Below, piece by piece: positions 12,201 through 21,299 of a DNA stretch of 64,000 nucleotides (the first letter of the stretch is position 1; each line of letters opens with the position of its first letter). The stretch lies in contig JASSKH010000007.1 of the NCBI GenBank assembly GCA_031763025.1, positions 4,724,930-4,788,929 of the forward strand, given 5' to 3'. Source of the stretch: Macrocystis pyrifera (lineage: Eukaryota; Sar; Phaeophyceae; Laminariales; Laminariaceae). The translations under genes and the position numbers were made by a program. Under the pieces are notes generated by a model. The model saw only the letters and a list, made by a program, of their open reading frames with translations, did not search any database and was not told where the DNA came from.

Positions 12201-12285
12201 TAGATACCAAGGTCCGGACGGAGTTTCCAGACGTTCGAAGGCGGCAAACGTTCATCAAAGAAGTGTACGACGTCTGCCATTAGTA
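9265..12285 (+). pseudogene. Broken coding-like region of L1
   Basis: Plus-strand frames at 9265-9504, 9539-9751, 9961-10338, 10430-10684, 11096-11332, 11336-11611, 11605-12015 and 11951-12283 follow each other, unlike the random placement elsewhere. The pair 11096-11611 is one frame broken by a single stop. The peptides have balanced, protein-like composition, but I recognise no family and see no RT, integrase or protease motif. This may be the decayed coding region of an unusual element or only chance; homology search of the joined frames would decide. Confidence 0.35.
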
Positions 12286-12339
12286 GCGGCGAGTGGGGTG
12301 TCCAGATAGCAGTTCAAGCGTCAAGTTTAAACCGAAGGA

Positions 12340-12610
12340 AGCAGCTGGCGACAACTTCAGCCTAAACCGTTTGTTCAAGCGATGGGTCTGGCTGGAAATG
12401 GGAAGAAGATATGGAGTGGAATCGCCGGAGCTACAGCGGAGGAAAGTCTAAACCGTTGGTCCAAATGGCGGGTCTGGCGGGGATGGAATGGGCAAGGGGG
12501 GAAGAAAGGGAAGCAAGGGAGGGCGCTGGCGACCACCCCGGCCTAAACCGTTGGTCCGAACGGCGGGTCTGGCGAGGATGGAATGGGCAGGGGGGGAGAA
12601 AGGGGAGGAG
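12340..12610 (+). repeat. About 110-bp tandem repeat, three diverged copies
   Basis: Three units share CCTAAACCGTT(T/G)GT(T/C)C followed by GCGGGTCTGGC and a purine-rich GGAATGGGCA-like tail. They lie at the 3' end of L1 just before its right LTR. Confidence 0.75.
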
Positions 12611-12669
12611 CTCCGTCATCCGGGGCCGCGCTTTCATAAGATCTGGAAGATAGCACCAGACTTGGGGGG

Positions 12670-13177
12670 TTTTGCGGCGGAGGGACGTGGGAGCAATCTA
12701 AAGTACGACGGGTCGAGGCATGCAGCCACGAGTCGTCGGGCGCAGAGTAGTGGCGGACTACTCTGTGGGTGTGGGACTTGCGTTTCATTAAGCAGACAGT
12801 TTCAGTCTGCTGAATGTCAAACGCCTGACCAAGGTGTACAACGCATGCCGCGTTGTGGCCAACACCGAGTGTCTTTAGACGCTACCCAGGCAAGGAAGAG
12901 AATACGTGCAAAACCTAAAAAGTGGATTAAAGGACTGAAAACTAAAGGATTAAAGGCTAAACCGACTGTTCGCTCGCATATACGCATCATTACGCGTTAT
13001 AACGGGTATAATCGAGTATCTGCGTCGCTCGCAATCGAGGGTTTTGGTCATCGTTTGCTTCGCTCTCGCCTGAGCGAAGCCCTGTAGCCACTGGGACTGC
13101 CGAAGGGTCCAACGTACGAACTGAGGAGGCGAGTCAGGTGAGCGTTGACAGCTCACGCCGGGGAGCTTGCCGTAACA
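12670..13177 (+). repeat. L1 right LTR
   Basis: 508 bp, about 98% identical to 5518-6025 by eye; the second base differs (TT for TG). It keeps the 80-codon basic frame at 12845-13087. Confidence 0.85.
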
Positions 13178-13181
13178 CTTC

Positions 13182-13500
13182 CGCGGCTGCTGCTGCTGCT
13201 GTTCCTGGCCTCCCGCTGCTGCTTCTCCTGCTGCTGCTGTCGTCGTGTGCCCGCGGCTGCTGTGTCACGCGACTTGTTTCCGATGCAGACGTGTCCCCCC
13301 TTCGTTACTAGTACTGCTGCAGGAGCACCCGATTTCTCCCACGTCCGCTCCCTCGACCACTACCACACCGTAGTCGAGTGTGCGTATCTCGTACGCGGCT
13401 TTCCCGACCATGCCACGTGGGTGGCCGGGTGCACACGGCCTGGCTTACCGTGCGACTTCACGCGAAAATGCGCAGATATGTCTCCCATCCCCACAGCTGC
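13182..13500. other. CTG-rich stretch, no gene recognised
   Basis: Begins with GCTGCTGCTGCTGCTG-like sequence, then unremarkable DNA. No motif is seen. Confidence 0.45.
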
Positions 13501-13508
13501 TAGCCCCA

Positions 13509-13949
13509 TCACAATCTCCCTGAGTGGGGTGCGCACGTAAAATTTCGCAGGACTTGTTGTCCGCCGTGCCACTCCCCACGGAGGCGCCTACGGTTTTGCT
13601 CCCACCGCAGGGCTTTATCTTCTCCATTTAGAACGCCGTCGTATCTCCGGCATACTCCAAGAGCACCAACACAGCTTCCGCTCCCTTTTCCACCGAGGTG
13701 ATCATCTTCCGATGAAACGCGTTCACCCTCCCGGCTCCCGTCGCCAGCTTCGGAATGTTCCGACGATGGCGTTGCAGTATCCCTCCCTGCTCCAACTACG
13801 GTAAATAGCGGCTGCCCTCTACCGGACCCAATCTGTGCCATCACCTCGAGAAGCTGGGCGTGCGTTTGACGGTCCTCTCCGTCTGCGGCCGCCCGCTGCA
13901 GCCCCTCGAGCGCGAGGCCCTTCCCCAATACCTCTACTTCGTCACCCGT
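13509..13949 (-). pseudogene. Copia-type gag relic (diverged relative of elements A and B)
   Basis: The minus-strand peptide aligns with the start of the gag of elements A and B: GDE at the N terminus, then LQRAAADGEDRQ against LQQAAADAEERQ, then a Leu-rich helix. The initiator ATG is ACG here (13947-13949), so the frame has lost its start. Downstream similarity continues at DNA level but I see no intact zinc knuckle. This is the oldest of the three gag-only copies. Confidence 0.7.
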
Positions 13950-13981
13950 GAGCCTAGGTTGCCAACGTTGAGACTCTAGAG

Positions 13982-14177
13982 TGTTGATAAATCCCAGGCG
14001 AAGAACGAAGATGATTTAGGTTTTTTTAGTAGTATTCTCCCGGCAGGGTAGAGACAGAATGAGTGACCATGTGGGTATCACGTACACCCACAGAAGCAAC
14101 CACCAAGTAACCCATAATAAGCCAATATCCCGAATAGTCAGGAAACCGTCAAAATACTCAACAAACACATTCGAACA
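13982..14177 (-). repeat. Diverged LTR of the gag relic
   Basis: Runs from TGTTGATAAATC to TTCGAACA in plus orientation. It shares landmarks with the 217-bp LTRs of A and B: GATGATTTAGGT, CTCCC(A/G)GCAG and GCCAATATCCCGAA. It lies directly upstream of the gag relic on the minus strand, where a 5' LTR should be. No second LTR or target duplication was found. Confidence 0.6.
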
Positions 14178-14179
14178 AG

Positions 14180-14680
14180 TTTCAGTATATAAGGTCCGTA
14201 AGGGTCGAATACGTCGTACGAATATCATATGTAACGACCTTATATATCGACCATCGGAAAGTGTTCCAAAATATATGCCATGCGGACAGACAGACAGACA
14301 GACAGACAAGTTTGCAATTACCGCAGCTGAGACTCAGTTTTACAAACTGAGAACAGAGACTGAGAATATGGAAAGATCACAGCAGGTAATATGGTATGCT
14401 GGTGATATGGTATGATGGTACGGTGTGGGGGATATATTGTACGGCTAAATATTGCCTGGTAGTATAATATGTTTCAGTATATAAGGACTGTAAGAGTCAA
14501 TACGTCGTATGAATATCATATGTAACGAACTAATATATCGATCATTGGAACGACTTAACATATTAAGTTCGAAATGGACGCGGACAGACGGACAGACAAT
14601 CAACCAGATCTGCAATTTCCAAAAATAGAGACCCAGTTTTACAAACTGAGAACATATGATACCACATCGCATCAGATAGA
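14180..14680 (+). repeat. Two diverged copies of a CAGA-containing repeat
   Basis: About 14180-14360 and 14467-14660 share GAATATCATATGTAACGA, TATATCGA, a GACA array and CAGTTTTACAAACTGAGAACA. The last is itself an inverted repeat (CAGTTT...AAACTG). The region near 180-330 is a third, partial copy. Confidence 0.75.
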
Positions 14681-15508
14681 TCTATACATTCCTCCACTAC
14701 TAAAAACTGCTTTACGTACGCGGAATATTTCACTCAATCCTCCTACTTGATGAACATATACAGCAGTCCCATGCACATATCATTGTTAATAAGAGTTTTG
14801 ACTCGGTTCATGCCCAAAGCTCCACCAACAGTAGTATCAGCGCAACCGACGCTGGACGAGGGGGTGTTCTACTCTGCAGTCCAGACAGTATTGTACTCTA
14901 AATCTCTGTGCGATGCATACTCTGTTGTGCTCTCAGTAATATATACAAGTAAGTGCTATTGATATTGCCCTCGATGAAATGCATTCGAGCGCTGTTCTTA
15001 TTTCGCTTGTCTTTTTTTCAAGTCGCAGTTGGAGTTGGTGAGAGCGACGAAAGAGACCAGTCGGCACCGGCACAGACGGCACCCCAGCAGGCGGTTTGGC
15101 TTATACTGAGCGTCTGCGTGCTGGCTATCGGTACTACTCGTGGTCGTACTAGGCGGGGATATGAGATATTCGTCGTGACTCTTCTTTTTTTTTTACCGCG
15201 TGAAACGAACACAATTAATTGCACATACTGGTACAACAACTCGATTTTATTATTATTATGCTTGCCTTCCGACAATAGCGTAGATGCCGTTCCTATATAA
15301 ACCGAATATCCTTCCGTAAATCAGTAGTATCCCTCATACGCTTCTCTGCCAGCCGTTTCCCAATTTCCATTCCTCGCATCATTTATTTTTAGCTACCGGC
15401 ATAGTATGCCCTATTCTGTTGTGCTCTCAGTAATGCACTATTATATACTGCTGTACTCGTGTCTAATAATATTACTCCGTTCACAAACATCTCGCCTTTT
15501 GGTACATA
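14680..15508. other. Gene-free stretch containing R1 copy 2
   Basis: R1 copy 2 is at about 14960-15125. The rest holds short frames only and I recognise nothing in it. Confidence 0.5.
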
Positions 15509-15843
15509 TGTTATGAGGCTTAGATTGGGTAGGTGATTGGTTAACCTTTTACCTTTAGCCCAACGGACTAAGACCTTAACAAATGGCGACGACGGCAGAA
15601 CATGGGTCGTTGGTCGTGAGTTCGAATCTCACGTCCACCATGAAATCACTGAAAAGTGAATTTCCTCATGTCAAGAATCTGAAAAAATACTTCTGGATCC
15701 CCAGAAATTGGAACCGCGTGTTGGTGTTACGCGTCGACCCGCATATCCAGTCCGTTCCAGGGGGGGAGAGTGTTATGAGGCTTAGATTGGGTAGGCGATT
15801 GGTTAACCTTTTACCTTTAGCCCAACGGACTAAGACCTCTACA
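15509..15843 (+). mobile_element. TRIM-1, complete 335-bp miniature LTR element
   Basis: Two direct 73-bp LTRs (15509-15581 and 15771-15843) start TGTTATGAGG and end TTAACA or TCTACA. The 4-bp sequence CATA flanks the element (15505-15508 and 15844-15847). A primer-binding-like TGGCGACGACGG begins two bases after the left LTR (15584), and the purine run CCAGGGGGGGAGAG ends at the right LTR. The 189-bp interior has no protein; it contains a perfect tRNA T-arm (GTGAG TTCGAAT CTCAC) followed by GTCCACCA. All non-coding parts of an LTR retrotransposon are present, so it could move only with proteins supplied in trans. Confidence 0.87.
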
Positions 15844-16499
15844 CATATCAGCAGCACGGGTGGTCCACATCAATCAAACAACTCAAAAATGAATTACCCG
15901 CACACAAAGACGTAAATATGTGAACTGTTTGTAGAGCAGGGCAATCGTTGGCCTGCTGCTCCCTAGGTGTTACCATTTAGTATTTTCGTAGTTTTATGTT
16001 GTTGTATTGACTAAACCTGATACAGCAGCGCGGAGAGTAGACTCGTCGAGCAAGGACACGACTGTCGCGAGCAAACGATCGACGGTCGCTACTACTTCTT
16101 CTGTATAAATACTCGAAGTCTATTACTTAAAGCAGCCTAACACAGGGAAAGAAACATCACGAGCCCATCGAAGGATGCTGTGGCACGGTATAGGAAGAGT
16201 CAAAGCACATGACCACCGTTACAAGCGTAGAAAAGCGTTGCATCTAATCTACACGGGGCTGTCTACACTTACCCCCCCGGGCACCAGGGCCCCTAACGCA
16301 ACACAACGCAGCCCAACCCTACCCAGCCGAAGATGCAATGGCACGTTTGCTACCCAATGCCGATGCAGAGAGGCATATAGGGCAAAACGAATCCGATCAG
16401 AAACGCGCTGCATCTATATTAGGCGGGGCCGTTTTCCCTCCTCCCCCCGGACACAAGGGCCCCTAGGGGTCGGGGGGGGTCGCAGCCGCGTTCACGGGA
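15844..16499. other. Gene-free flank with an imperfect duplication
   Basis: About 16215-16295 and 16395-16470 are related (GCTGCATCTA- or GTTGCATCTA-, then CCCCCCGG and AGGGCCCCTA). No gene is recognised. Confidence 0.5.
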
Positions 16500-16887
16500 T
16501 GTTCGAAATAAAGGATAGACCACTGAGCTACTTAGTCAGCGCTGACTGAGTAGCTCAGTGGTTTATCCTTTATAAACGAACAAAAGAAGTCCGGGGTTCG
16601 AGTCCCGCCAGACGTCGTATTTCCGATTTTTCTGCCGTGGGTAGAAAAAGGGAAAATCAAGTGGAGTGAACCACTTTATGAAAAGAACGCACGACTAGGG
16701 AGGGGGACAATAGGAAGGAAAAACCAGGCGCTGATTAGGGGCTTGATCAACCCCGGAGAATGTTATCGGCGGGAGGCCGTATCGAACCCAAAGGTACTTC
16801 TTTTTGTTCGATTATAAACGATAAACCACTGAGCTACTTAGTCAGCGCTGACTGAGTAGCTCAGTGGTCTATCCCTTATTTCGAACA
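16500..16887. mobile_element. Unit U, copy 1: tRNA-like repeat between two 83-bp palindromes
   Basis: Palindromes at 16500-16582 and 16805-16887 have arms of about 41 bp meeting at GTCAGC|GCTGAC and outer ends TGTTCG/CGAACA. The 222-bp core starts AAAGAAGT and ends with a matching CTTC-T run, a further inverted repeat. The arm contains TAGCTCAGTGG, the tRNA A-box consensus; 18 bases into the core lies GGTTCGAGTCCC, the B-box consensus. The outermost arms share private changes (TTCGAAATAA with TTATTTCGAA; ATAGACC with GGTCTAT), so they pair better with each other than with the inner arms. No flanking duplication is visible; copia-2 starts one base away. Confidence 0.8.
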
Positions 16888-16888
16888 A

Positions 16889-17143
16889 TGTTCGTGGAGT
16901 CCAAGCCTGGATGTTCTGACCACCACGTGGTCTGATGAGTTTATTTATAGTCGTCGTATTAGATGACAGAGGAGGGGAGAGAGAGCGGAGCCTAGCTCTT
17001 AGCTCGGAGCAGAGAATGGAGCAGAGAACGGAGTGCTCAACTCTCCTCGTGAACACACGGCATAATTCATAATAACGCCTGCGAAGATATACGCAACCCT
17101 CTACAACTTGTAGCCGTCGCTGCTGGAACGATCCAAACGAACA
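16889..17143 (-). repeat. Copia-2 3' LTR
   Basis: 255 bp. Shares GAGTCCAAGCCTGGATG, CACCACGTGGTCTGATGAG and CGAAGATATACGCAACCCTC with the 5' LTR at 21300-21552. It abuts unit U with one intervening A. Confidence 0.9.
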
Positions 17144-17405
17144 CCCTCCCTGGCTCTTCACAGCAGTGACGAGACCGAAAAGACATTCAAGACTTGCTAG
17201 GACCTAAGAACAGCCAACGACAGTCCCGCAGGAGGAAACCCGGCCACCGGGTCAAAACCCCCTGTATAACACATATACTCCAAACCATTGCAATTGAAAC
17301 AACGGCCGCATTCCAATCTATGACCATGGCCAGAAAATAAAAAGCCAAGCGGCGCCCTACTCCCCCATGCCCCTCAAAGTAGCGCAGGGTTAGCGACCTG
17401 ACAAA

Positions 17406-17974
17406 TTATTCCTCGCATCCACTCAAACATGGTACCCATCGAATAATGCTCATACCCCCATACTCACCCTCCAAAGGCAGATTCAACAAGAACCTACGGT
17501 GAGACTTAAAAGGGGTCGCAGCAAGGGATTTCGTCAAAATATCCGCGTGCTGCTCTTCGAAGCTACGAACTGAATGTCGATCTTCTTAGCACGAAGTAGC
17601 TCTCTGACAAAATGAAAACGCACGTCCATATGCTTACTCCGAGCAGAACTAAGAGGGTTTTCAGCCAACGCTATGGCCCCCTGGTTATCCTCGAAAACCC
17701 GGACACATGATCCGCTTAGCTCTGGACAGATAAACGACAACACCGCGCCCGTAAACAAAGCTTTCTTCACCCTTTCACCCAGGGCGACATACTCTGCTTC
17801 TGCCGTCGACAACGTATCACACCTCTGCGTGCTACTTGCCCAACTGACGGCCGCACCCCCTAGGGTAATTACCGTCCCCGATACCGAGCGCCTATCGTTC
17901 GACTTATCCGCATAATCAGCATCACTATACGCAGTCAAATCCAAACCCAAGCCCCGTACAAAAGTCAATCCCAT
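17406..17974 (-). pseudogene. Copia RNase H, frameshifted
   Basis: Reads SDADYADKSNDRRSVSG, the usual Copia RNase H opening, then AEAEYVAL and EDNQGAIALAENP with acidic catalytic positions, and SARSKHMDVRFHFVREL. The first frame stops at 17534. A one-base shift near 17545 restores EQHADILTKSLA, the conserved C terminus, which runs to a TAA at 17406. Another shift near 17985 separates it from RT. The domain removes RNA from RNA-DNA hybrids during reverse transcription. Confidence 0.9.
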
Positions 17975-18666
17975 AAAACCTGGTCCCGTGGAAGTAAGCC
18001 ATAATCTTCAAAACTGCCTTCCAGTGCCTCTCCGTTCGGTTGTGGGAGTGGCGCGCCACAGCACGTACAGCGTTCGAGATGTCCGGCCTCGTCATGGTCG
18101 ATAGCCACATCAAGCTGCCCACAGCCTCCCTGTACGGCCAGTCTCCTCCAAGTTCGCCCTCCTCTCTTGGACCTAGTTCCACACCGGGGGTCGCGGGGAT
18201 ATCAGAGGATGAGTGAACACCAAAACGATTCAGCATGCTCTCAATGAACGCCTTCTGCGTAATATCCAATGTCCCCAGTTCCCAGTCGCGTTTGAAAGCA
18301 CAACCAGTGTACCAAGTCAGTTCGCCGAGGTTATTCGTGGGAAATTTCATAGCTAGCGCGGCATGGAAATCTCTGCATGTCTCATCCGATCCTGCGATCA
18401 CGATGTCATCCACATGAATGGCCATGATCAGTTCTACCTTGCCGTCCACAACCATGCGAAACACACACGGGTCAGACCTACACTGCTCCATTCCGTACTC
18501 TACCACGGTCTCTACCAATAATCCGGCCCACTGCCGTCCGCTCTGCTTTAGACCATACAGTGATCTGTTTAGGCGGACGATCTTTCCTGACATTCATGGC
18601 CTCGTGCCACGCTGCTTTGTACTGAGAACGCTCTACATCTGCTACGGGGGGGGGCTTCCATGCCAC
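17925..18666 (-). pseudogene. Copia reverse transcriptase, N-terminally deleted
   Basis: Contains LNRSLYGLKQSGRQW and the catalytic HVDD (usually YVDD) in the main frame, then LDITQKAFIESML and PYREAVGSLMWL. The part carrying the first catalytic Asp is missing: the linker peptide VADVERSQYKAAWHEAM (out of frame, about 18600-18650) is joined directly to the GKIVRLNRSLYG motif. A C9 run just upstream joins the integrase C terminus to this linker, probably by a deletion between C-rich tracts. Inactive as it stands. Confidence 0.9.
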
Positions 18667-19463
18667 ATCTCATGTGGCGACTTGCTCTGCGGGTTAGCTG
18701 TTGTTGCTGTGCGGTTCAAGGCGTCACACGCCCAGTGGGACGCTTCCGCCCACAACGACGGCGTGGCCGGGAGTTTCGCGCCAGGAAAAAGCTCTTGAGC
18801 CTGGATTCGGCCCGCCATTGCGGCCGTCTCTATCAAACCTAGCGCGCGCTCTGCTACTCCATTGACTTGGGGACTGTCGGCCGTCGTGAACTCCTGCTTG
18901 ATCCCTCGTGATCTACACAGGTGGCCAAACTTTTCCCCGCGGAATTCACCACCCCCATCAGATCGGACGATTACCACCGTAGAAGGGACACCGTCTGCAC
19001 GAGAATCCGCAAGGAACTGCTCGAACATTTCCGCGGCGTCCGACTTGTGGCGCATAAAGTACACCCATGTATATCGTGAAAAATCGTCGCGCACGATGAT
19101 AATATACCGCTTCCGCCCGAGAGACTCTACCACCTTTGGTCCACTCAAATCCACAAAAACCCTCCCGAGCTTCTTATCTGCTCGTGTGTGTGTGGACTGC
19201 TTGATACCTTTGCGGAGACCCTATGCCATAGAGCACCCTTTGCACTCCAGCAGCTTTCCCTCGAGGACAATCCCTTGCTGCTCCGCGATCTTGCGAAGTA
19301 GTACCTCGTGGGAGTGTCCAGCAGCGCAGTGGAAATCGTTGATGTTGATTGCAGACTTGTTGGGCAGTTGCCCCGGGGTGCGTACAGCACAGGCCTCTTC
19401 CTCACAACTGCGGTCGACTCGGTAGCCGTACAGGTTGTAGAGGGTCCCACCCAACGGAAACAC
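18642..19463 (-). pseudogene. Copia integrase (zinc domain and DDE core), broken
   Basis: 19221-19463 holds the pre-integrase zinc motif (FHCAAGHSH then ECKGC). 18642-19154 holds the core with D in VDLSGPKVV (split by the frame change), D in RSDGGGEF and E in NGVAERAL, the D,D35E triad. A stop at 19221 separates the two pieces and the C-terminal tail is deleted after HGSPPP. The closest relative is the copy at 52600-54258. Confidence 0.92.
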
Positions 19464-19529
19464 GATCGAACGCTCTGACTTGAGCCTGACTACAACCCCC
19501 GTGGGGCGCCCTTCGAAAGTATGGCCGTT

Positions 19530-19790
19530 TTAAACGAGAGTGGGCAGGGAAAATAAGTGGTAGCGGAGATCCGGCACGTGCACAACGTTTGTAAGCAGCA
19601 CTTGCACGGGACCGTTTCCGGACCGAAAGACAACGCTCACGTCACCGTAACCTTCGATCGCTCGAGCGGATCCGTCAGCGATTCGGAGAGTCAGGTTGCA
19701 TTCTCTATAGTTGATCATGCAGTCTGCGGAGGGCGTCATGTGAGTAGACGCACCACTATCGCATATCCAGGCCTCGTCTCCTACCTGCCA
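19530..19790 (-). pseudogene. Copia aspartic protease fragment
   Basis: Shows WICDSGASTHM with the DSG catalytic motif, then VQVLLTNVVHVPDLRYHLFS, the usual Copia protease end. The frame is broken before the motif (the upstream frame ends at 19781) and after it (19530). Confidence 0.88.
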
Positions 19791-20187
19791 AGCAGACTCT
19801 CCTTCCCCCGAACCATCGCTGCACTTGCTGTCGCTTCGGCCCTGAAAGCTGAGACTCGGACCGTACCTTTTTCTTGGTCGTCGCCCCTTGCCCCATCCTC
19901 GCTCGTCACCGCCATGACAGCTTCTTCTTTCGATGAGGGGCAGACATCAGCAGCGTGCCCCCGCCCGTTGCATCGATTGCATCGATCCGTGGACGTGGGA
20001 CAGGCATCGGCAGAGTGCTCGCGTCCCTGGCATCGGCTGCATAGCTTCGCCGTGCACTCGCTCTTCGAATGGCCCTTCTTGCCACACCTATGACACTTGC
20101 CCACTGGAGTACTTCCACTGGAGGCTTTGGCGCTGCTGCCATTGCCACCAGCAGTCGCGGTCGAGCCACCACCGTCCTCGTTGGTGC
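19781..20187 (-). pseudogene. Copia gag nucleocapsid part with three zinc knuckles
   Basis: Three consecutive CX2CX4HX4C knuckles: CHRCGKKGHSKSEC, CSRCQGREHSADAC and CNRCNGRGHAADVC. These bind the RNA genome during packaging. The upstream end of the frame runs into the foldback insertion at 20196-20469, so the protein is interrupted there. Confidence 0.92.
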
Positions 20188-20477
20188 CTTTACCGCAGGG
20201 ATGTACATTATTTGTCTTTTTTCGCGCGGCATGCCGTGGCACGACCTGCGGCAAGCCGTGGCACGACCTGCGGCAAAACCTTCCACGGCATTAGGGTTGG
20301 GGTTAGGGTTAGGGTTAGGGTTAGGGCCCCATGGTATGCCGTGGGGGTCCGTGGAAGATTCCGTGGTATGCCGTGGAAGATTCCGTGGTATGCCGTGGAA
20401 GTTTTGCCGCAGGTCGTGCCACGGCATGCCACGGCATGTCGCGAAAAATGACAATAATGTACATGGCCCCTTTACCG
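20188..20477. mobile_element. 274-bp foldback/hAT-like element with telomere-like core
   Basis: The insert (20196-20469) is flanked by the 8-bp duplication CTTTACCG (20188-20195 and 20470-20477). The related copia at 54440 has CTCTACCG once at this place, giving an empty site. The left end is CAGGGATGTACATTATT; the right end reads as the reverse complement of GGGCCATGTACATTATT. Long inverted arms rich in TGCCGTGG and ACGACCTGCGGCA follow, and the loop is six telomere-type repeats. An 8-bp duplication and a CAGGG start fit a non-autonomous hAT element, but the assignment rests only on those. Confidence 0.85.
20291..20326 (+). repeat. Interstitial telomere-type repeat (TTAGGG)6
   Basis: Six hexamers, five TTAGGG and one TTGGGG, sit between the inverted arms of the foldback element. 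Position inside a transposon inside a retrotransposon shows it is not a chromosome end. Confidence 0.95.
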
Positions 20478-21254
20478 CCTCGTCCGTGACCCCGTCGTCC
20501 ACCTTTTTTTCTGCCATTTCCTCCACCTTTCCTGCGACCACCGCTACCGCCGCCGGCGGCGGCGGTGTACATCGCATGGCCTGCGTGGCCAGCGTTGGAC
20601 CCCTTCTTGTTTCCAAAAAGTCGGTGATGCCGTTTTCGAACAGCCTTGATGATGTTGTCACGTGATGCCAGGTTCCGAGCCTCCACCTCGTATTCAGCGC
20701 CAGGGTATGCACCCCATCCTCCTGTCCTCCCATACTGGTGGGCCAACCTCGACAGGCAACGCAGTTCCTTCGCGTCCAGTTGTTCCCAAATCTGGCGAGG
20801 CGCCCTCTCGCAAATTTGTCTCTTGTTCTGCTGCAATATCCCTTGCCATGCCTACAGCAGCAGCAGGGATCTCTCTCACAGTATTGGGTACTGCTCCTTG
20901 TGGGCTCTCCCCTACAGCAGCGTTACCCTCAGCACTGCCGGACTCCGATCGACCCATGCCTGCTTCAACAGCAGCAGTAGTCTCTCGTACTTCAGCAGTG
21001 GGTACTGCCCCTCTTGGGCTTTCCCCTACTGCAGTGGTTCCTACCTCTGCTGGACTCTCTCCTACAGCAACGCTGCCTTCAGCGCTGCCTGGCTCCGATC
21101 GACCGTTGTTCCTCATGAACTCGGCCATCATGCTCCTCATGGCATACATCATCGAGGCCTGCCTCTGCTCCAAAGCCAGCTTGATCTCGCGTCGCAGCGT
21201 TTCGACGTCACTCGGAGAATCGTGCTCTTCTTGAGCCGATCCCTTCGAGGGCAT
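20478..21254 (-). pseudogene. Copia gag N-terminal part, with internal deletion
   Basis: The frame starts at 21254, 45 bases inside the 5' LTR: MPSKGSAQEEHDS, a Glu- and Arg-rich helix (LRREIKLALEQRQASMM), then Ala/Gly/Ser-rich repeats of a VGESP motif. Compared with the copy at 54289-55815, about 190 codons of the gag core are missing: GAYPG is joined directly to AEYEVEARNLASRD. The frame closes at 20694 and continues in another frame to the foldback insertion. Confidence 0.88.
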
Positions 21255-21299
21255 CGTGGGCTTCTTGTACCAGACCTCAAACGTTCAAGTACACTAGTG

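Larger units (their letters stand above)
5518..13177 (+). mobile_element. 7.66 kb LTR element without recognisable pol (L1)
   Basis: Two direct 508-bp repeats (5518-6025 and 12670-13177) differ at only a handful of sites. They start TGTTGCGG (TTTTGCGG in the right copy) and end GCCGTAACA. The 4-bp sequence CTTC flanks both ends (5514-5517 and 13178-13181), consistent with a target duplication. A G-run sits just before the right LTR as a possible polypurine tract. I find no primer-binding site. The 6.6 kb interior contains tandem repeats, a GGTRAGC-rich stretch, a G22 run and broken coding-like frames, but no protease, RT, RNase H or integrase motif. It resembles a large non-autonomous (LARD-type) element; orientation is taken from the G-run. 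Confidence 0.8.

Noticed and set aside
5518..13177. Ty3/Gypsy or Copia classification of L1
   Set aside because: No pol motif or primer site was seen, so the superfamily cannot be assigned; 4-bp duplication alone is insufficient.
13145..13540. 131-codon gene starting in the L1 LTR
   Set aside because: Crosses the LTR boundary and a CTG repeat; no conserved feature.
15545..15641. tRNA gene with intact T arm and CCA
   Set aside because: The T arm is good but the segment that should form the acceptor 5' strand does not pair, no D stem or anticodon arm forms, and the region belongs to a TRIM with defined LTRs.
16543..16620. Functional tRNA gene (A and B boxes present)
   Set aside because: No D-stem partner for GCTC, no standard anticodon loop (C at position 33) and no closing acceptor stem; treated as tRNA-derived repeat.
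19557..20093. Plus-strand frames over copia-2 and over 52921-54292
   Set aside because: Antisense shadows of protease, integrase and zinc-knuckle coding sequence, repeated in both Copia copies for that reason.
20291..20326. Chromosome end or telomere
   Set aside because: Only six repeats, enclosed by inverted arms and an 8-bp target duplication within a retrotransposon.
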